The notes under the pieces: model-generated
What the model was told of the DNA's origin: nothing
What the model saw: the letters and a program-made list of their open reading frames with translations, nothing else
Database searches by the model: none
Assembly (NCBI GenBank): GCA_027491435.1
Contig: JAOZFG010000004.1
Coordinates: 186,001 to 250,000, forward strand
Length of the DNA: 64,000 nucleotides
Reading direction: 5' to 3'
DNA from: Thermoproteota archaeon
GTDB lineage: Archaea > Korarchaeota > Korarchaeia > Korarchaeales > Korarchaeaceae
Shown: piece after piece, positions 43,347 to 51,409 of the stretch
Numbering within the stretch: the first letter of the stretch is position 1
Layout of the letters: the number at the start of each line of letters is the position of its first letter
Translations under genes and position numbers: made by a program

Positions 43347-44534
43347 ATGGAGGTGGGCGAGGTTTACATAGTAGGCATGGCTAGAACTCCCATAGGGAAG
43401 TTCGGCAAATCCCTAGTTAAGTACTCGGCCACAGACCTTGGGGCCGTGGCGATATCCGCGGCCCTCAGGAGGAGTGGCCTAGATCCATCGGATGTGGATG
43501 AGGTGATAATGGGAAATGTTCTTCAAGCCCTATTGGGTCAGAACCCAGCTAGACAGGCTGCCTTAAAGGCAGGAATACCTGTACATGTCCCAGGGTACAC
43601 CGTCAACAAGGTGTGCGCGTCGAGCCTTAAAGCAGTCTCCCTGGCAGCCCAGAGCATAGCCTTAGGCGAGAACAGGGTAGTGGTAGCGGGCGGAATGGAA
43701 AGCATGAGCAACGCCCCCTATGCGCTACCTTCAGCCTGGAGGAGGGGGGTCAGATTCTCCTTCGCCGGCGAGAAGATTTACGACGTGATGATACACGACG
43801 GCTTGACGGACCCCCATACGGGTATGCTCATGGGCGAGGAGGCCGAGCTGACGGCGAGGAAGTGGGGGATAACCAGGGAGGAGTCGGATGAGTTCGCAGT
43901 GATGAGTCACATGAGGGCGGCCGAGGCCACGAAGAGAGGCTACTTCTCTAGGGAGATAGAGCCCATCAAGCGGGGAGACGAGGTGATTCTGGATTACGAC
44001 GAGGGAATAAGGCCTGACACTAGCATAGAGGCAGTAGCTAAGTTGAAACCCGTGTTCAGGCCGGACGGGATAATAACCGCAGCTAATGCCTCTCAGCTGA
44101 GCGACGGGGCTGCCGCCTTGGTGCTAGCCTCCAAAGAGGTTGTAGAGGAGAAAGGGCTCAGACCTCTGGCTAGGATACTAGGGTACGCCTCTGCCTCGGT
44201 GGAGCCCCAGGACTTCGTTGAAGCTCCCATATACGCCACTAAAAAACTGTTAAACAGGCTTAACATGAACATAAATGAATTCGATCTCATAGAGGACAAT
44301 GAGGCCTTTGCTCTAGCGGTCTTAGTGGTGGCGCGCGGCCTCGGAATCTCCTTGGATAAAGTCAACGTGTTCGGCGGAGCGGTTGCCTTGGGACACCCAA
44401 TAGGGGCTAGCGGGGCTAGGATACTAGTAACGTTAATAAACGCTCTGTCCATCAGGGGAGGTAAGAAGGGCCTAGCCACCATATGCCACGGCGGCGGAGG
44501 CGCCCACAGCTTGGCAATAGAGCTAGTGACTTAG
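43347..44534 (+). CDS. Acetyl-CoA C-acetyltransferase (thiolase)
   Basis: This 395-residue thiolase has all catalytic residues: the nucleophilic Cys in NKVCASSLKAV (near 90), NEAFALAV, the His in GGAVALGHPIGASGARI, and the second Cys in ICHGGGGAHSLAIE. It can cleave or form acetoacetyl-CoA and longer 3-ketoacyl-CoA. Its position at the end of fixABC points to a breakdown role. It may also supply acetoacetyl-CoA for the mevalonate pathway, since the thiolase at 56.5 kb lacks the nucleophile. Confidence 0.93.
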   Translation: MEVGEVYIVGMARTPIGKFGKSLVKYSATDLGAVAISAALRRSGLDPSDVDEVIMGNVLQALLGQNPARQAALKAGIPVHVPGYTVNKVCASSLKAVSLAAQSIALGENRVVVAGGMESMSNAPYALPSAWRRGVRFSFAGEKIYDVMIHDGLTDPHTGMLMGEEAELTARKWGITREESDEFAVMSHMRAAEATKRGYFSREIEPIKRGDEVILDYDEGIRPDTSIEAVAKLKPVFRPDGIITAANASQLSDGAAALVLASKEVVEEKGLRPLARILGYASASVEPQDFVEAPIYATKKLLNRLNMNINEFDLIEDNEAFALAVLVVARGLGISLDKVNVFGGAVALGHPIGASGARILVTLINALSIRGGKKGLATICHGGGGAHSLAIELVT

Positions 44535-44589
44535 ACAAATGTCGTTTTTTCCACGTACAATAAACGTTTTTATAGAGGAGCCGCTGGAT

Positions 44590-44811
44590 ATGGTCAAGGT
44601 GAGATTCATGAACCAGCAGGTGACGCTGAGCGTTGAGAGAGATCTCATCGATGCCATCGATGCTCTCGTAGCTGAGGGGATGTTTAAGAGTAGATCTGAG
44701 GCCATAAAGGCTGCTCTCTTAGGCTTCATAAGGACTAAGAACGCTGAAAGGGTTAAGGAGCTTTTCGAGCAGGCCATTGATGATGTTATTTCCGATTACA
44801 GGAGGAAGTAG
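44590..44811 (+). CDS. Ribbon-helix-helix (CopG-like) transcription regulator
   Basis: The small protein has the beta-strand QQVTLSVERDL followed by two helices (IDAIDALVAEGMFKSRSEAIKAALLGFI), a typical ribbon-helix-helix DNA-binding fold, and then a basic tail. The frame is open 17 codons further upstream. A TATA-like gtttttatag (about 44567-44576) and a GGTGA ribosome site favour a start at 44590 or even ATG 44608. It follows the fix-thiolase cluster and may control it, perhaps at the GTTAAC repeats, but that is a guess. Confidence 0.75.
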   Translation: MVKVRFMNQQVTLSVERDLIDAIDALVAEGMFKSRSEAIKAALLGFIRTKNAERVKELFEQAIDDVISDYRRK

Positions 44812-44872
44812 GACCTATTTCACCTATCGTCAGCCTTGAGCTTTTTATTTTTCTCCACATTGAGGATTAGAG

Positions 44873-45514
44873 ATGCCCATCTCGATTAAGGGGTTCAGGT
44901 TAACCGCCTCCCTTGACCTTGATGAGGCCCTAGACAAGATGTCGAAATGGGCCGAGGTTCAGGAGAGAGAAGGGTTTAAGCTGACGACAAATTTCGAGGA
45001 ACTTGTCCTGGGGGATTACTATTTGCAGGGAGTCCTCCTCAAAGATTCTTTAAGGACTAATAGGAGCAGGTTAGGGACTCAGAGGGTCATCGTGACGGAA
45101 TCACACCCATTCAGAATATCAGAAGTTGACGACTCTCGCTACGTGATGATCTCATCTAACAGGAAGCAAGCCTACAACCTCGCCTCCAAGATCCTCTCTC
45201 CCTTGAAACTGATCGGAGAGCTAGAGGATTGCGTGATATCGGAGCTCGAATCCTTGGGATCAGACTATAGGGCGGTACACCTCTCCGGGGTTGGCGGCCT
45301 ATCCAGGCTAGTGATGGTAGGGCGCTCAGTTGACGCCACATTCATTTACAGAGAGCTCTCCAAAGGGGCGAGGATAACTTACGTTCAGTTTTACGATGAC
45401 GAGTTGGGGGCAACCGTGGGAGTAAGCTGGGACATGTCGATCCTCATATTCTCTAGGGTCGATTTAGATGCTGCCTTCAACTACGTAGAGGGATTAATGG
45501 GCAGGCTGTGTTAA
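44873..45514 (+). CDS. Unknown protein
   Basis: I do not recognise this 213-residue protein. It has no signal peptide, membrane helix or cluster motif. It appears as mixed alpha/beta with a repeated pattern: VILS- and VTES-like strands and, near the end, VGRSVDATFIYRELSKGARITYVQF. A TATA-like ctttttattttt precedes it by 25-35 bases. It is followed by two further unknown small genes on the same strand. Confidence 0.55.
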   Translation: MPISIKGFRLTASLDLDEALDKMSKWAEVQEREGFKLTTNFEELVLGDYYLQGVLLKDSLRTNRSRLGTQRVIVTESHPFRISEVDDSRYVMISSNRKQAYNLASKILSPLKLIGELEDCVISELESLGSDYRAVHLSGVGGLSRLVMVGRSVDATFIYRELSKGARITYVQFYDDELGATVGVSWDMSILIFSRVDLDAAFNYVEGLMGRLC

Positions 45515-45545
45515 CCTTTTAGGGAGGGTAATTCCTTCTCCCCCT

Positions 45546-45788
45546 ATGGAACTCAGGTTACAGAGGGGCCCCCTAACGGTGAAATGCGAGCTAAATGAAA
45601 ATATCTTAAGATTAATCCTGTATAGAGGATCAAGAATAGGACTCAGAATCCATGAAAGGTTAAAGAACGTGTTGAAGGATGTGAGGGAGCTCAGGTCCAG
45701 GCCGAGGTGGCTAGGGGAGGATAGCGATTCTCTCATCAGGGAGTGCCTGCTGAAACTAGAGGAGATGATCAGGGATGAGGAAGGCTAA
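45546..45788 (+). CDS. Small unknown protein
   Basis: This is an 80-residue, basic, mostly helical protein of unknown function. Its last 14 bases overlap the start of the next small gene, which supports it being real and co-translated. There are no recognised motifs. Confidence 0.5.
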   Translation: MELRLQRGPLTVKCELNENILRLILYRGSRIGLRIHERLKNVLKDVRELRSRPRWLGEDSDSLIRECLLKLEEMIRDEEG

Positions 45789-46065
45789 GCTACTAAAGAA
45801 GATAAGCATGATATGCGTCGGAGCAAACAGAGTTGACTCTTATGAGGCCGAAGGTTATGTGGTGAGGGACGGCTCCAGGTATCTCACGTTCATTGTGGAG
45901 AAAGAGCGGGATAAAACTGAGAAGGTCTTGGGAGTGTGGTTTGGGGAGTTCTCCAGCCTGGACGAGGCCCTTAAGACCATGAGGAACATCCAATACGATT
46001 TAGGAAGGATGAATGACAGGGGCTTCGGTTGTCATGAGGCCATCGACTACTCCAATGACGCATAA
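45775..46065 (+). CDS. Small unknown protein
   Basis: This is a 96-residue protein of unknown function with a basic N-terminus and a beta-rich middle (YEAEGYVVRDGSRYLTFIVEKE). It overlaps the preceding gene. The SSB gene begins 50 bases after it, so a link to DNA maintenance is possible only through position. Confidence 0.5.
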   Translation: MRKAKLLKKISMICVGANRVDSYEAEGYVVRDGSRYLTFIVEKERDKTEKVLGVWFGEFSSLDEALKTMRNIQYDLGRMNDRGFGCHEAIDYSNDA

Positions 46066-46115
46066 CTTTATTAACGCGTCGAGGGTAAAGTTGCAATTCG
46101 TAACGGGCGAGTCGT

Positions 46116-46520
46116 ATGTCTGTCGAGAAGAAGGTATCTGATTTGAAGCCCGGCGAGGACGGAGTCAACCTGAAAGTCCGAGTTTTAAGCGTTGGCGAGT
46201 CAAGGGTTGTCGAGACGAGGAGTGGCCCGAGAACCCTCTCTGAGGCTATTGTAGGGGACGAAACTGGTAGAGTTACCCTCACCCTCTGGGGAGATCACGC
46301 GGGTGCGCTTGAAGAAGGTCAGGCTGTGGAGGTTCAGAACGCCTTCACCACAGTCTTCAGGGGAAAGGTTCAGCTCAACGTAGGCAGGAGGGGTAAACTC
46401 GAACAAATAGATGATTCGGAAGTGGTATCAGCTGAAGAAGTTCCTGAGAGCTTTCCTGAGGCTCCCGACGGGTATAGACCCTACAAGAGAAGGTATGGGG
46501 GTTACCGGAAGAGGTGGTAA
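46116..46520 (+). CDS. ssb: Single-stranded DNA-binding protein, crenarchaeal OB-fold type
   Basis: This 134-residue protein has one OB fold: VSDLKPGEDGVNLKVRVLSVGESR, GDETGRVTLTLWGDHAGALEEGQAVEVQNAF and LNVGRRGKLE. The tail is acidic and then Arg/Tyr-rich (YRPYKRRYGGYRKRW). It resembles the simple Sulfolobus-type SSB rather than euryarchaeal RPA. It should coat single-stranded DNA during replication and repair. The unusual basic C-terminus may bind DNA or RNA itself. Confidence 0.85.
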   Translation: MSVEKKVSDLKPGEDGVNLKVRVLSVGESRVVETRSGPRTLSEAIVGDETGRVTLTLWGDHAGALEEGQAVEVQNAFTTVFRGKVQLNVGRRGKLEQIDDSEVVSAEEVPESFPEAPDGYRPYKRRYGGYRKRW

Positions 46521-46578
46521 CTCCCCTCTCTTTTTAAGTTCGATCCCACTACCTAACAGCTAAAACTTAAGTTATTCA

Positions 46579-47883
46579 GTGGGGCACCCATCAAGGGTGT
46601 TTCAACTGGTTAACGTGGAGTTCGCAGAATGGACCAAGCTGATACCAGAATCTGAGATTAGGAGGCTCCTCAGGTATAAAGTGAAGTATTACTTTGCTGG
46701 AGGCAAGCCAGGAGTTTTACCCCTCGGCGCGTTTCCACTAATAATGATGGAGATAGCCAAGGCGGAGCTTGAAGCTATATTCTCGGGTCACGAGAAGAGG
46801 GTGATCGACGATTACAATTACGGACCAACTGAGGGGCTTCCAGAGGTCAGGAAGGTTATGGCTAGGATAATGAGGGAAAGGGACGGCCTAGATCTGGATC
46901 CCGAAGAGGGTTGGAAGGACGTGCTCATCACTACTGGATCACAGCAGGCGATACACCTTATAATGGACGTTCTTACGAACCCTGGAGACCTTGTGGTTGT
47001 CCCTCAGCCCGTCTACTTGGGCTTCGTCAACGTGGTCAGCAAGTTCCTATCCAACGTGATAACAGTTCCCTCAGATCTCAATGGAGTAATTCCTGAGTAC
47101 GTTGAGGAGGCGATTACAGCGGCTGAGAAGCAGTTGGGCAAGAAGCCTAAGATGGTTTACGTGGTTCCGGACTCGGACAACCCTTCGGGGACTACCATGC
47201 CAGAGGACAGGAGGAGGAAGCTCTTGGACATAGTTAAGGACAAGGACATCTACCTGGTGGAGGACGCTGCCTATAGGGAGATACAGTTCAGGGGAGAGAA
47301 GCTCAAGCCGATAAGGCACCTGGATAAGGAGGGGACTCACGTGATATACTTGAGGTCCACAAGCAAGGAGGTCGCCGTGCTCAGGGTTGGCTACAGCTTG
47401 ATGCCTCCGGAGGTTAGGGAGCAGGTGATAAAAGCCAAGGGTTACAACGACCTGTGTACTCCAACCATAACTCAGAAGATAGCGGCCCTCTACTACGAGA
47501 GGTACTTTGAGGAGTACATAAAGAAGGTCAGAGAGGGCTACAGGAAGAGGTACGAGGCCATGGCCAAGGCGATAGATGAAAACTTCCCGGAGGGCATTAG
47601 GACTGATCCAACAGGGGGCTTCTTCATATGGTGGATCTCCGAAAACAAGGAGTTCGACGCTAAGAAGTTCTTGGAGGAGGTGGCCATACCAAACGAAGTA
47701 CTTTATGTCCCTGGAGAGGCCTTCTACCCAATAAAGGGGTACTCTTACGACCCGGAGAGCGGCAAGCTAGTCAATGCCACGAGGAAGAAGAACGAGATGA
47801 GGTTAAGCTACTCCTACTCCACCGTGGAGGAGATAGAGGAGGGCATCTCCTTCCTAGGGAGGCTGCTCAGGCAGCACTCCTAA
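46579..47883 (+). CDS. PLP-dependent aminotransferase, class I (MocR/2-aminoadipate type)
   Basis: This 434-residue aminotransferase has YNYGPTEGLPEVRKVMA, TTGSQQAIHLIMDVLTNPGD, the cofactor region PDSDNPSGTTMPEDRR, and the Schiff-base Lys in RSTSKEVAVLRVGYSL. It belongs to the family of broad-range aromatic and 2-aminoadipate aminotransferases. The start is GTG. A second GTG seven codons on would be leaderless, judging by a possible TATA element around 46562-46571. It could supply 2-oxo acids from the amino acids imported by the Liv system. Confidence 0.88.
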   Translation: MGHPSRVFQLVNVEFAEWTKLIPESEIRRLLRYKVKYYFAGGKPGVLPLGAFPLIMMEIAKAELEAIFSGHEKRVIDDYNYGPTEGLPEVRKVMARIMRERDGLDLDPEEGWKDVLITTGSQQAIHLIMDVLTNPGDLVVVPQPVYLGFVNVVSKFLSNVITVPSDLNGVIPEYVEEAITAAEKQLGKKPKMVYVVPDSDNPSGTTMPEDRRRKLLDIVKDKDIYLVEDAAYREIQFRGEKLKPIRHLDKEGTHVIYLRSTSKEVAVLRVGYSLMPPEVREQVIKAKGYNDLCTPTITQKIAALYYERYFEEYIKKVREGYRKRYEAMAKAIDENFPEGIRTDPTGGFFIWWISENKEFDAKKFLEEVAIPNEVLYVPGEAFYPIKGYSYDPESGKLVNATRKKNEMRLSYSYSTVEEIEEGISFLGRLLRQHS

Positions 47884-47966
47884 CACCACAAAATTTTTAA
47901 CGACCGTTTTCCCGGCCGGATAACTATAAATTAAAGCCTTTTCCTTTTCCTGAGGGGGTAACCCCG

Positions 47967-48845
47967 ATGAGTGACTTGAGAGAGTCTCTTATCAATGGAG
48001 TGTTCGAGATGATGAAACTCGCTGCTTTTAACGTCCCCGACGACGTTAAAAATGCCCTTAAGAGGGCATATGAGATAGAAGATAACCCAGTAGCCAAGGC
48101 CAACCTAGGCGCCATCGTTAGGAACTTGGAAGTAGCGTCAACCGAGAGGATACCCATATGTCAGGACACAGGTACACCAACTTTCTTTGTGGAGCTGGGC
48201 GAGGACTTCCCGTTGAAAGCAGGTCTCAGGGAGATAATTGAACAGGCAACCGTAAAGGCTACCCAGGAGATCCCCCTGAGACCTAACGCAGTTAATCCCT
48301 GGACTTATGAGAACTCAGGGAACAACGTTGGGAGGTTCGTCCCAATCATACACTGGGAGGTGGTACCCGGAGATGAGCTGAAGATAACATACCTGGCTAA
48401 GGGAGGGGGTAGCGAGAACACCAGCAAACTGTACATGTTAAGCCCAGTTCTCGGACTTAAGGGTATAAAGAAGGCTGTAATAGACGCTGTTGTGGAAGCG
48501 GGCCCCAAACCATGTCCACCGATAATAGTGGGCGTGGGAGTGGGCGGAGGAGCCGATATGGCCATGAAGTTAGCTAAGAAGGCCACTCTCAGGAGGTTAG
48601 ATGACAAGAACCCAGATCCCAAGCTGGCAGAGCTTGAAGAGGAGCTCCTACATAAGATAAACTCCTTAGGCCTCGGACCTATGGGCCTAGGTGGAAAGAC
48701 CTACGCCTTAGCTGTCAAAATAGAGTGGGCCCACAAACACCCTGCCAGCTTGCCAGTGGGCATATCCACCTTGTGTTGGGCAGCTAGGAAGTCCATAGCC
48801 GTGTTCAAACCGGATGGAAGCATGAAGGTGCTTATGCCTCCATGA
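47967..48845 (+). CDS. Class I fumarate hydratase, alpha subunit
   Basis: This 292-residue iron-sulfur subunit of two-part fumarase has IPICQDTGTPTFFVELGEDFPL with the first cluster Cys, the WTYENSGNNVG region, GGGSENTSKLYMLSP, KPCPPIIVGVGVGGGADM with the second Cys, and HPASLPVGISTLCWAARKS with the third. It converts fumarate to malate. The beta gene follows within three bases. Confidence 0.93.
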   Translation: MSDLRESLINGVFEMMKLAAFNVPDDVKNALKRAYEIEDNPVAKANLGAIVRNLEVASTERIPICQDTGTPTFFVELGEDFPLKAGLREIIEQATVKATQEIPLRPNAVNPWTYENSGNNVGRFVPIIHWEVVPGDELKITYLAKGGGSENTSKLYMLSPVLGLKGIKKAVIDAVVEAGPKPCPPIIVGVGVGGGADMAMKLAKKATLRRLDDKNPDPKLAELEEELLHKINSLGLGPMGLGGKTYALAVKIEWAHKHPASLPVGISTLCWAARKSIAVFKPDGSMKVLMPP

Positions 48846-48848
48846 GAG

Positions 48849-49457
48849 GTGATGGTTATGGCCGAGTATAGGTTGAAGACTCCCTTATCGGAGGAGGATG
48901 TTAGGCAGCTCAAGGTTGGTGATATAGTCTACATATCCGGGATAATAGTTACGGGCAGGGATCAGGTTCACAGGAGGGCCTTAGAGCTAGCAGCAAAAGG
49001 GGAGAAAGACAAGGTTCCAGTTAACCTTGAAGGGGCAGTCCTCTATCACTGCGGTCCCATAGTTAAGAAGGTGGACGGTGAGTGGAAGATATTCGGGTTC
49101 GGCCCAACCACTAGCGCTAGGATGGAGAGCGTAGAGGCCGATTTCATAAAGGAGTTTGGGGTTAGGGCGATAATAGGTAAAGGAGGGATGTTCGAGAGGA
49201 CTACTCAAGCCATGAAGGAGTACGGGGCAGTTTACCTCGCTCACCCAGGGGGCGTGTCTGCGGTGGCCACTAAATCAGTCAAGAGGGTGATAGACGTCCA
49301 CTGGCTTGATCTTGGCACTCCAGAGGCTATGTGGGTAGTTGAGGTGGAGAACTTCGGTCCTACAATGGTTGCCATAGACTCTCACGGGAACAACCTGTTC
49401 CTGGACGTCATGAACAAGGCCAAGGAGAAAGTCCAGGAAGTCTATAAGACCCTCTAA
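48849..49457 (+). CDS. Class I fumarate hydratase, beta subunit
   Basis: This 202-residue subunit has KVGDIVYISGIIVTGRDQVHRRALE, GAVLYHCGPIVKK, GFGPTTSARMESVEADFIKEFGVRAIIGKGGM and HPGGVSAVATKSVKRV, all typical of the FumA C-terminal/beta family. Together with the alpha subunit it forms an oxygen-sensitive fumarase. A second ATG a few codons downstream is possible as start. Confidence 0.93.
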   Translation: MMVMAEYRLKTPLSEEDVRQLKVGDIVYISGIIVTGRDQVHRRALELAAKGEKDKVPVNLEGAVLYHCGPIVKKVDGEWKIFGFGPTTSARMESVEADFIKEFGVRAIIGKGGMFERTTQAMKEYGAVYLAHPGGVSAVATKSVKRVIDVHWLDLGTPEAMWVVEVENFGPTMVAIDSHGNNLFLDVMNKAKEKVQEVYKTL

Positions 49458-49492
49458 CACCCATTTTTATATTTCTGACAATTTTACTCGCG

Positions 49493-50413
49493 ATGAAGGT
49501 AAGGCCCATTCTAGTGATCTTGCTGTTGTTGCCCTTTGTTGAACTCGGAGCCTCAGGACCTGAGATAATAGATGAGATAGACGCTCGTGACGGGTTGATT
49601 GCAGTTGTTTACGTGAGGGATGGGCTAAAGCAGCTAGTAGTTTACAGGGACTCTAGAGCTATCTGGAGCTCGGCAAGGTACAGGCACTTAGAGTTCAACT
49701 GGTCGTCCAAAGGGGTTTTAGCGGTGAGGCTTTGTGAGGAACCATGTTACAACATGAACAGGCAGATGGTGCAGGTGTTCGATCCTTACACTATGCTAAC
49801 CTGGAATTCCTCGGAGGGAAGGCTTACAAGGTTCTGGTGGTCCCCTACAGGGAAGCTAGCCGTGGTCATATGGAGAAGTCCCTGTGGAGATTACAGAGAA
49901 CACTGGATAGAAGTTTACGACCCCTCCACTGGCAGGGTCAGCAGGTCTGAGATGAAGGGATACCTCTACGTTACCTGGTCCCCAGATGGAAACCTCGTAG
50001 CGGCTACAGTTAAGGGGAAGAAAGGTTACTACGTGGAGGTGATGGACTCTCACTTAAACAGTTTATGGAAGAGTTACGAGGCCGGAATTGCCGACTTCAG
50101 GTGGTCTAACGACGGTAAACTTGCGGTAAGGCTTCAAGAAAACGGAACTCAATGGTTAGAAGTCTACATCAGGGGCACAACTTGGAGATCTGAGAGGGCT
50201 AGGGAGGTCAGGTACGACTGGACTGAGGACGGCAGGCTAATCTACTCCCTAGACGGAGAACTCAGGGTGGAGGACTTCTTAGGATCAGATCTGCTGTTCT
50301 TGGCCCTAGCCGTCATAATTCTGTTGGCAATAGCCTTAGCATCCGTCAAGCTGATCAACAGGAAGATAGGCATATCTTGTCCAGAAGAAGGGGGTGTGGA
50401 ACTCCCCTGCTAA
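49493..50413 (+). CDS. Exported beta-propeller protein with a C-terminal membrane anchor
   Basis: The 306-residue protein has a signal peptide (MKVRPILVILLLLPFVELGASG), several WD40/TolB-like blades with repeated W-S-x-x-G/D-x-L/V-A-V (FNWSSKGVLAVRL, FWWSPTGKLAVVI, VTWSPDGNLVAAT, FRWSNDGKLAVRL, YDWTEDGRLIYSL) and one membrane helix near residues 269-289. The propeller faces outside. Three Cys lie in the propeller and two in the short cytoplasmic end. The function is unknown. It overlaps the small convergent gene by four bases. Confidence 0.7.
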   Translation: MKVRPILVILLLLPFVELGASGPEIIDEIDARDGLIAVVYVRDGLKQLVVYRDSRAIWSSARYRHLEFNWSSKGVLAVRLCEEPCYNMNRQMVQVFDPYTMLTWNSSEGRLTRFWWSPTGKLAVVIWRSPCGDYREHWIEVYDPSTGRVSRSEMKGYLYVTWSPDGNLVAATVKGKKGYYVEVMDSHLNSLWKSYEAGIADFRWSNDGKLAVRLQENGTQWLEVYIRGTTWRSERAREVRYDWTEDGRLIYSLDGELRVEDFLGSDLLFLALAVIILLAIALASVKLINRKIGISCPEEGGVELPC

Positions 50414-50583
50414 TGTTTGACCCTTTCAACCCTAACTCTGCTCAACTTCTTAACTATAATTTCAGATACCGCCAGCAAGGCCGCCACCTCTTCCCTGTTC
50501 TCAAAGTGTATTTCTTCAAGCTTCTTCATGTACTCCCGAACCCTTCTGTTGAATAGACGTTCATCTCTACTCGTTAAATCCAT
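50410..50583 (-). CDS. Small helical protein, 57 residues
   Basis: This reading frame encodes MDLTSRDERLFNRRVREYMK and 37 more residues, ending in KKLSRVRVERVKH. It begins with ATG after a clear GAGGTGAA ribosome site and fills an otherwise empty gap between two larger genes. It is rich in charged residues and likely to form two helices. There is no known family, although the radical SAM gene starts the same-strand block just upstream of the neighbouring region. Confidence 0.55.
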   Translation of the reverse strand: MDLTSRDERLFNRRVREYMKKLEEIHFENREEVAALLAVSEIIVKKLSRVRVERVKH

Positions 50584-50652
50584 GGTTCACCTCTAATATC
50601 ATACCCGGGTATCTCTAAAAAGGATTTCTAGGGAATTGGACGTTAAAATGAT

Positions 50653-51408
50653 CTATTTCGTTAAGTCACCATCTCTAGTTATCAGTTTACCTTCTGGCGT
50701 CAGGGCTATTTTTGGAAAAATATTGTTTGAATAAAGCCTCCTCTTAACCCCCTCATAAAGCACTATTATCTCAGGTTCGAAGCTCTCGACGAGCTCCTCG
50801 CTCAGGTTGGTCAGGATGCCAAGCAATCTAACTAACCTATCTTTACTTGTGAAGCTTACAACTGCTGAAACGTGCACGCTAACGCCGGCTTCTACCAAAT
50901 TTCTTACTCCCTCTATCTGCGACCAGAAGAACTCTGGCCTAGCTCCCGTAAGCCTAGAGAACTCCTCTGGGTTTGTCCCCTTTAGAGAGACCCTTACGTG
51001 TAGATTTTTGAACCCTGAAAGTTCACTCGCGTAGTTCCTATCTATCAGTATCCCATTGGTCTCCAAGATGAAGTGCAGGTCGGGAGGGACTTCCCTTAAT
51101 ACGGAGATTAGGTGCTCCTTGCCGATAGTGGGCTCAGCCCCGCTTATCCTTACCCTCTTGTAACCGCGCCTGCGGGCCCCTTCCGTTAGAATCTTAGCCA
51201 CTTCATGGCTGCCGTAAAACTTTCCCTGGGTCAGGTCGCTGGCGTACCTGTAGCTCCAGCAAAAGATGCACCTCAGATTACACCCCACAGCATCAGCAGT
51301 ATAAATCCCGCCATAGTACCTTGAAGGCCTGAACCTGTAGTACTTCCTCCGGTCACCCGAGACGACCTGTCTTTCCACCGCCCTCGCCAACTCTAGGGGG
51401 TCGTACAT
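50653..51408 (-). CDS. Radical SAM protein
   Basis: This 251-residue enzyme has the cluster motif GCNLRCIFCWSYRYA, followed by the Gly-Glu-type ISGAEPT and ILETNG strands of small PflA-like activating enzymes. It has no extra domain and few other Cys, so only one iron-sulfur cluster is expected. The substrate is unknown. It lies one base after the COG2509-type flavoprotein gene, suggesting a shared transcript. Confidence 0.8.
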   Translation of the reverse strand: MYDPLELARAVERQVVSGDRRKYYRFRPSRYYGGIYTADAVGCNLRCIFCWSYRYASDLTQGKFYGSHEVAKILTEGARRRGYKRVRISGAEPTIGKEHLISVLREVPPDLHFILETNGILIDRNYASELSGFKNLHVRVSLKGTNPEEFSRLTGARPEFFWSQIEGVRNLVEAGVSVHVSAVVSFTSKDRLVRLLGILTNLSEELVESFEPEIIVLYEGVKRRLYSNNIFPKIALTPEGKLITRDGDLTK

Positions 51409-51409
51409 T

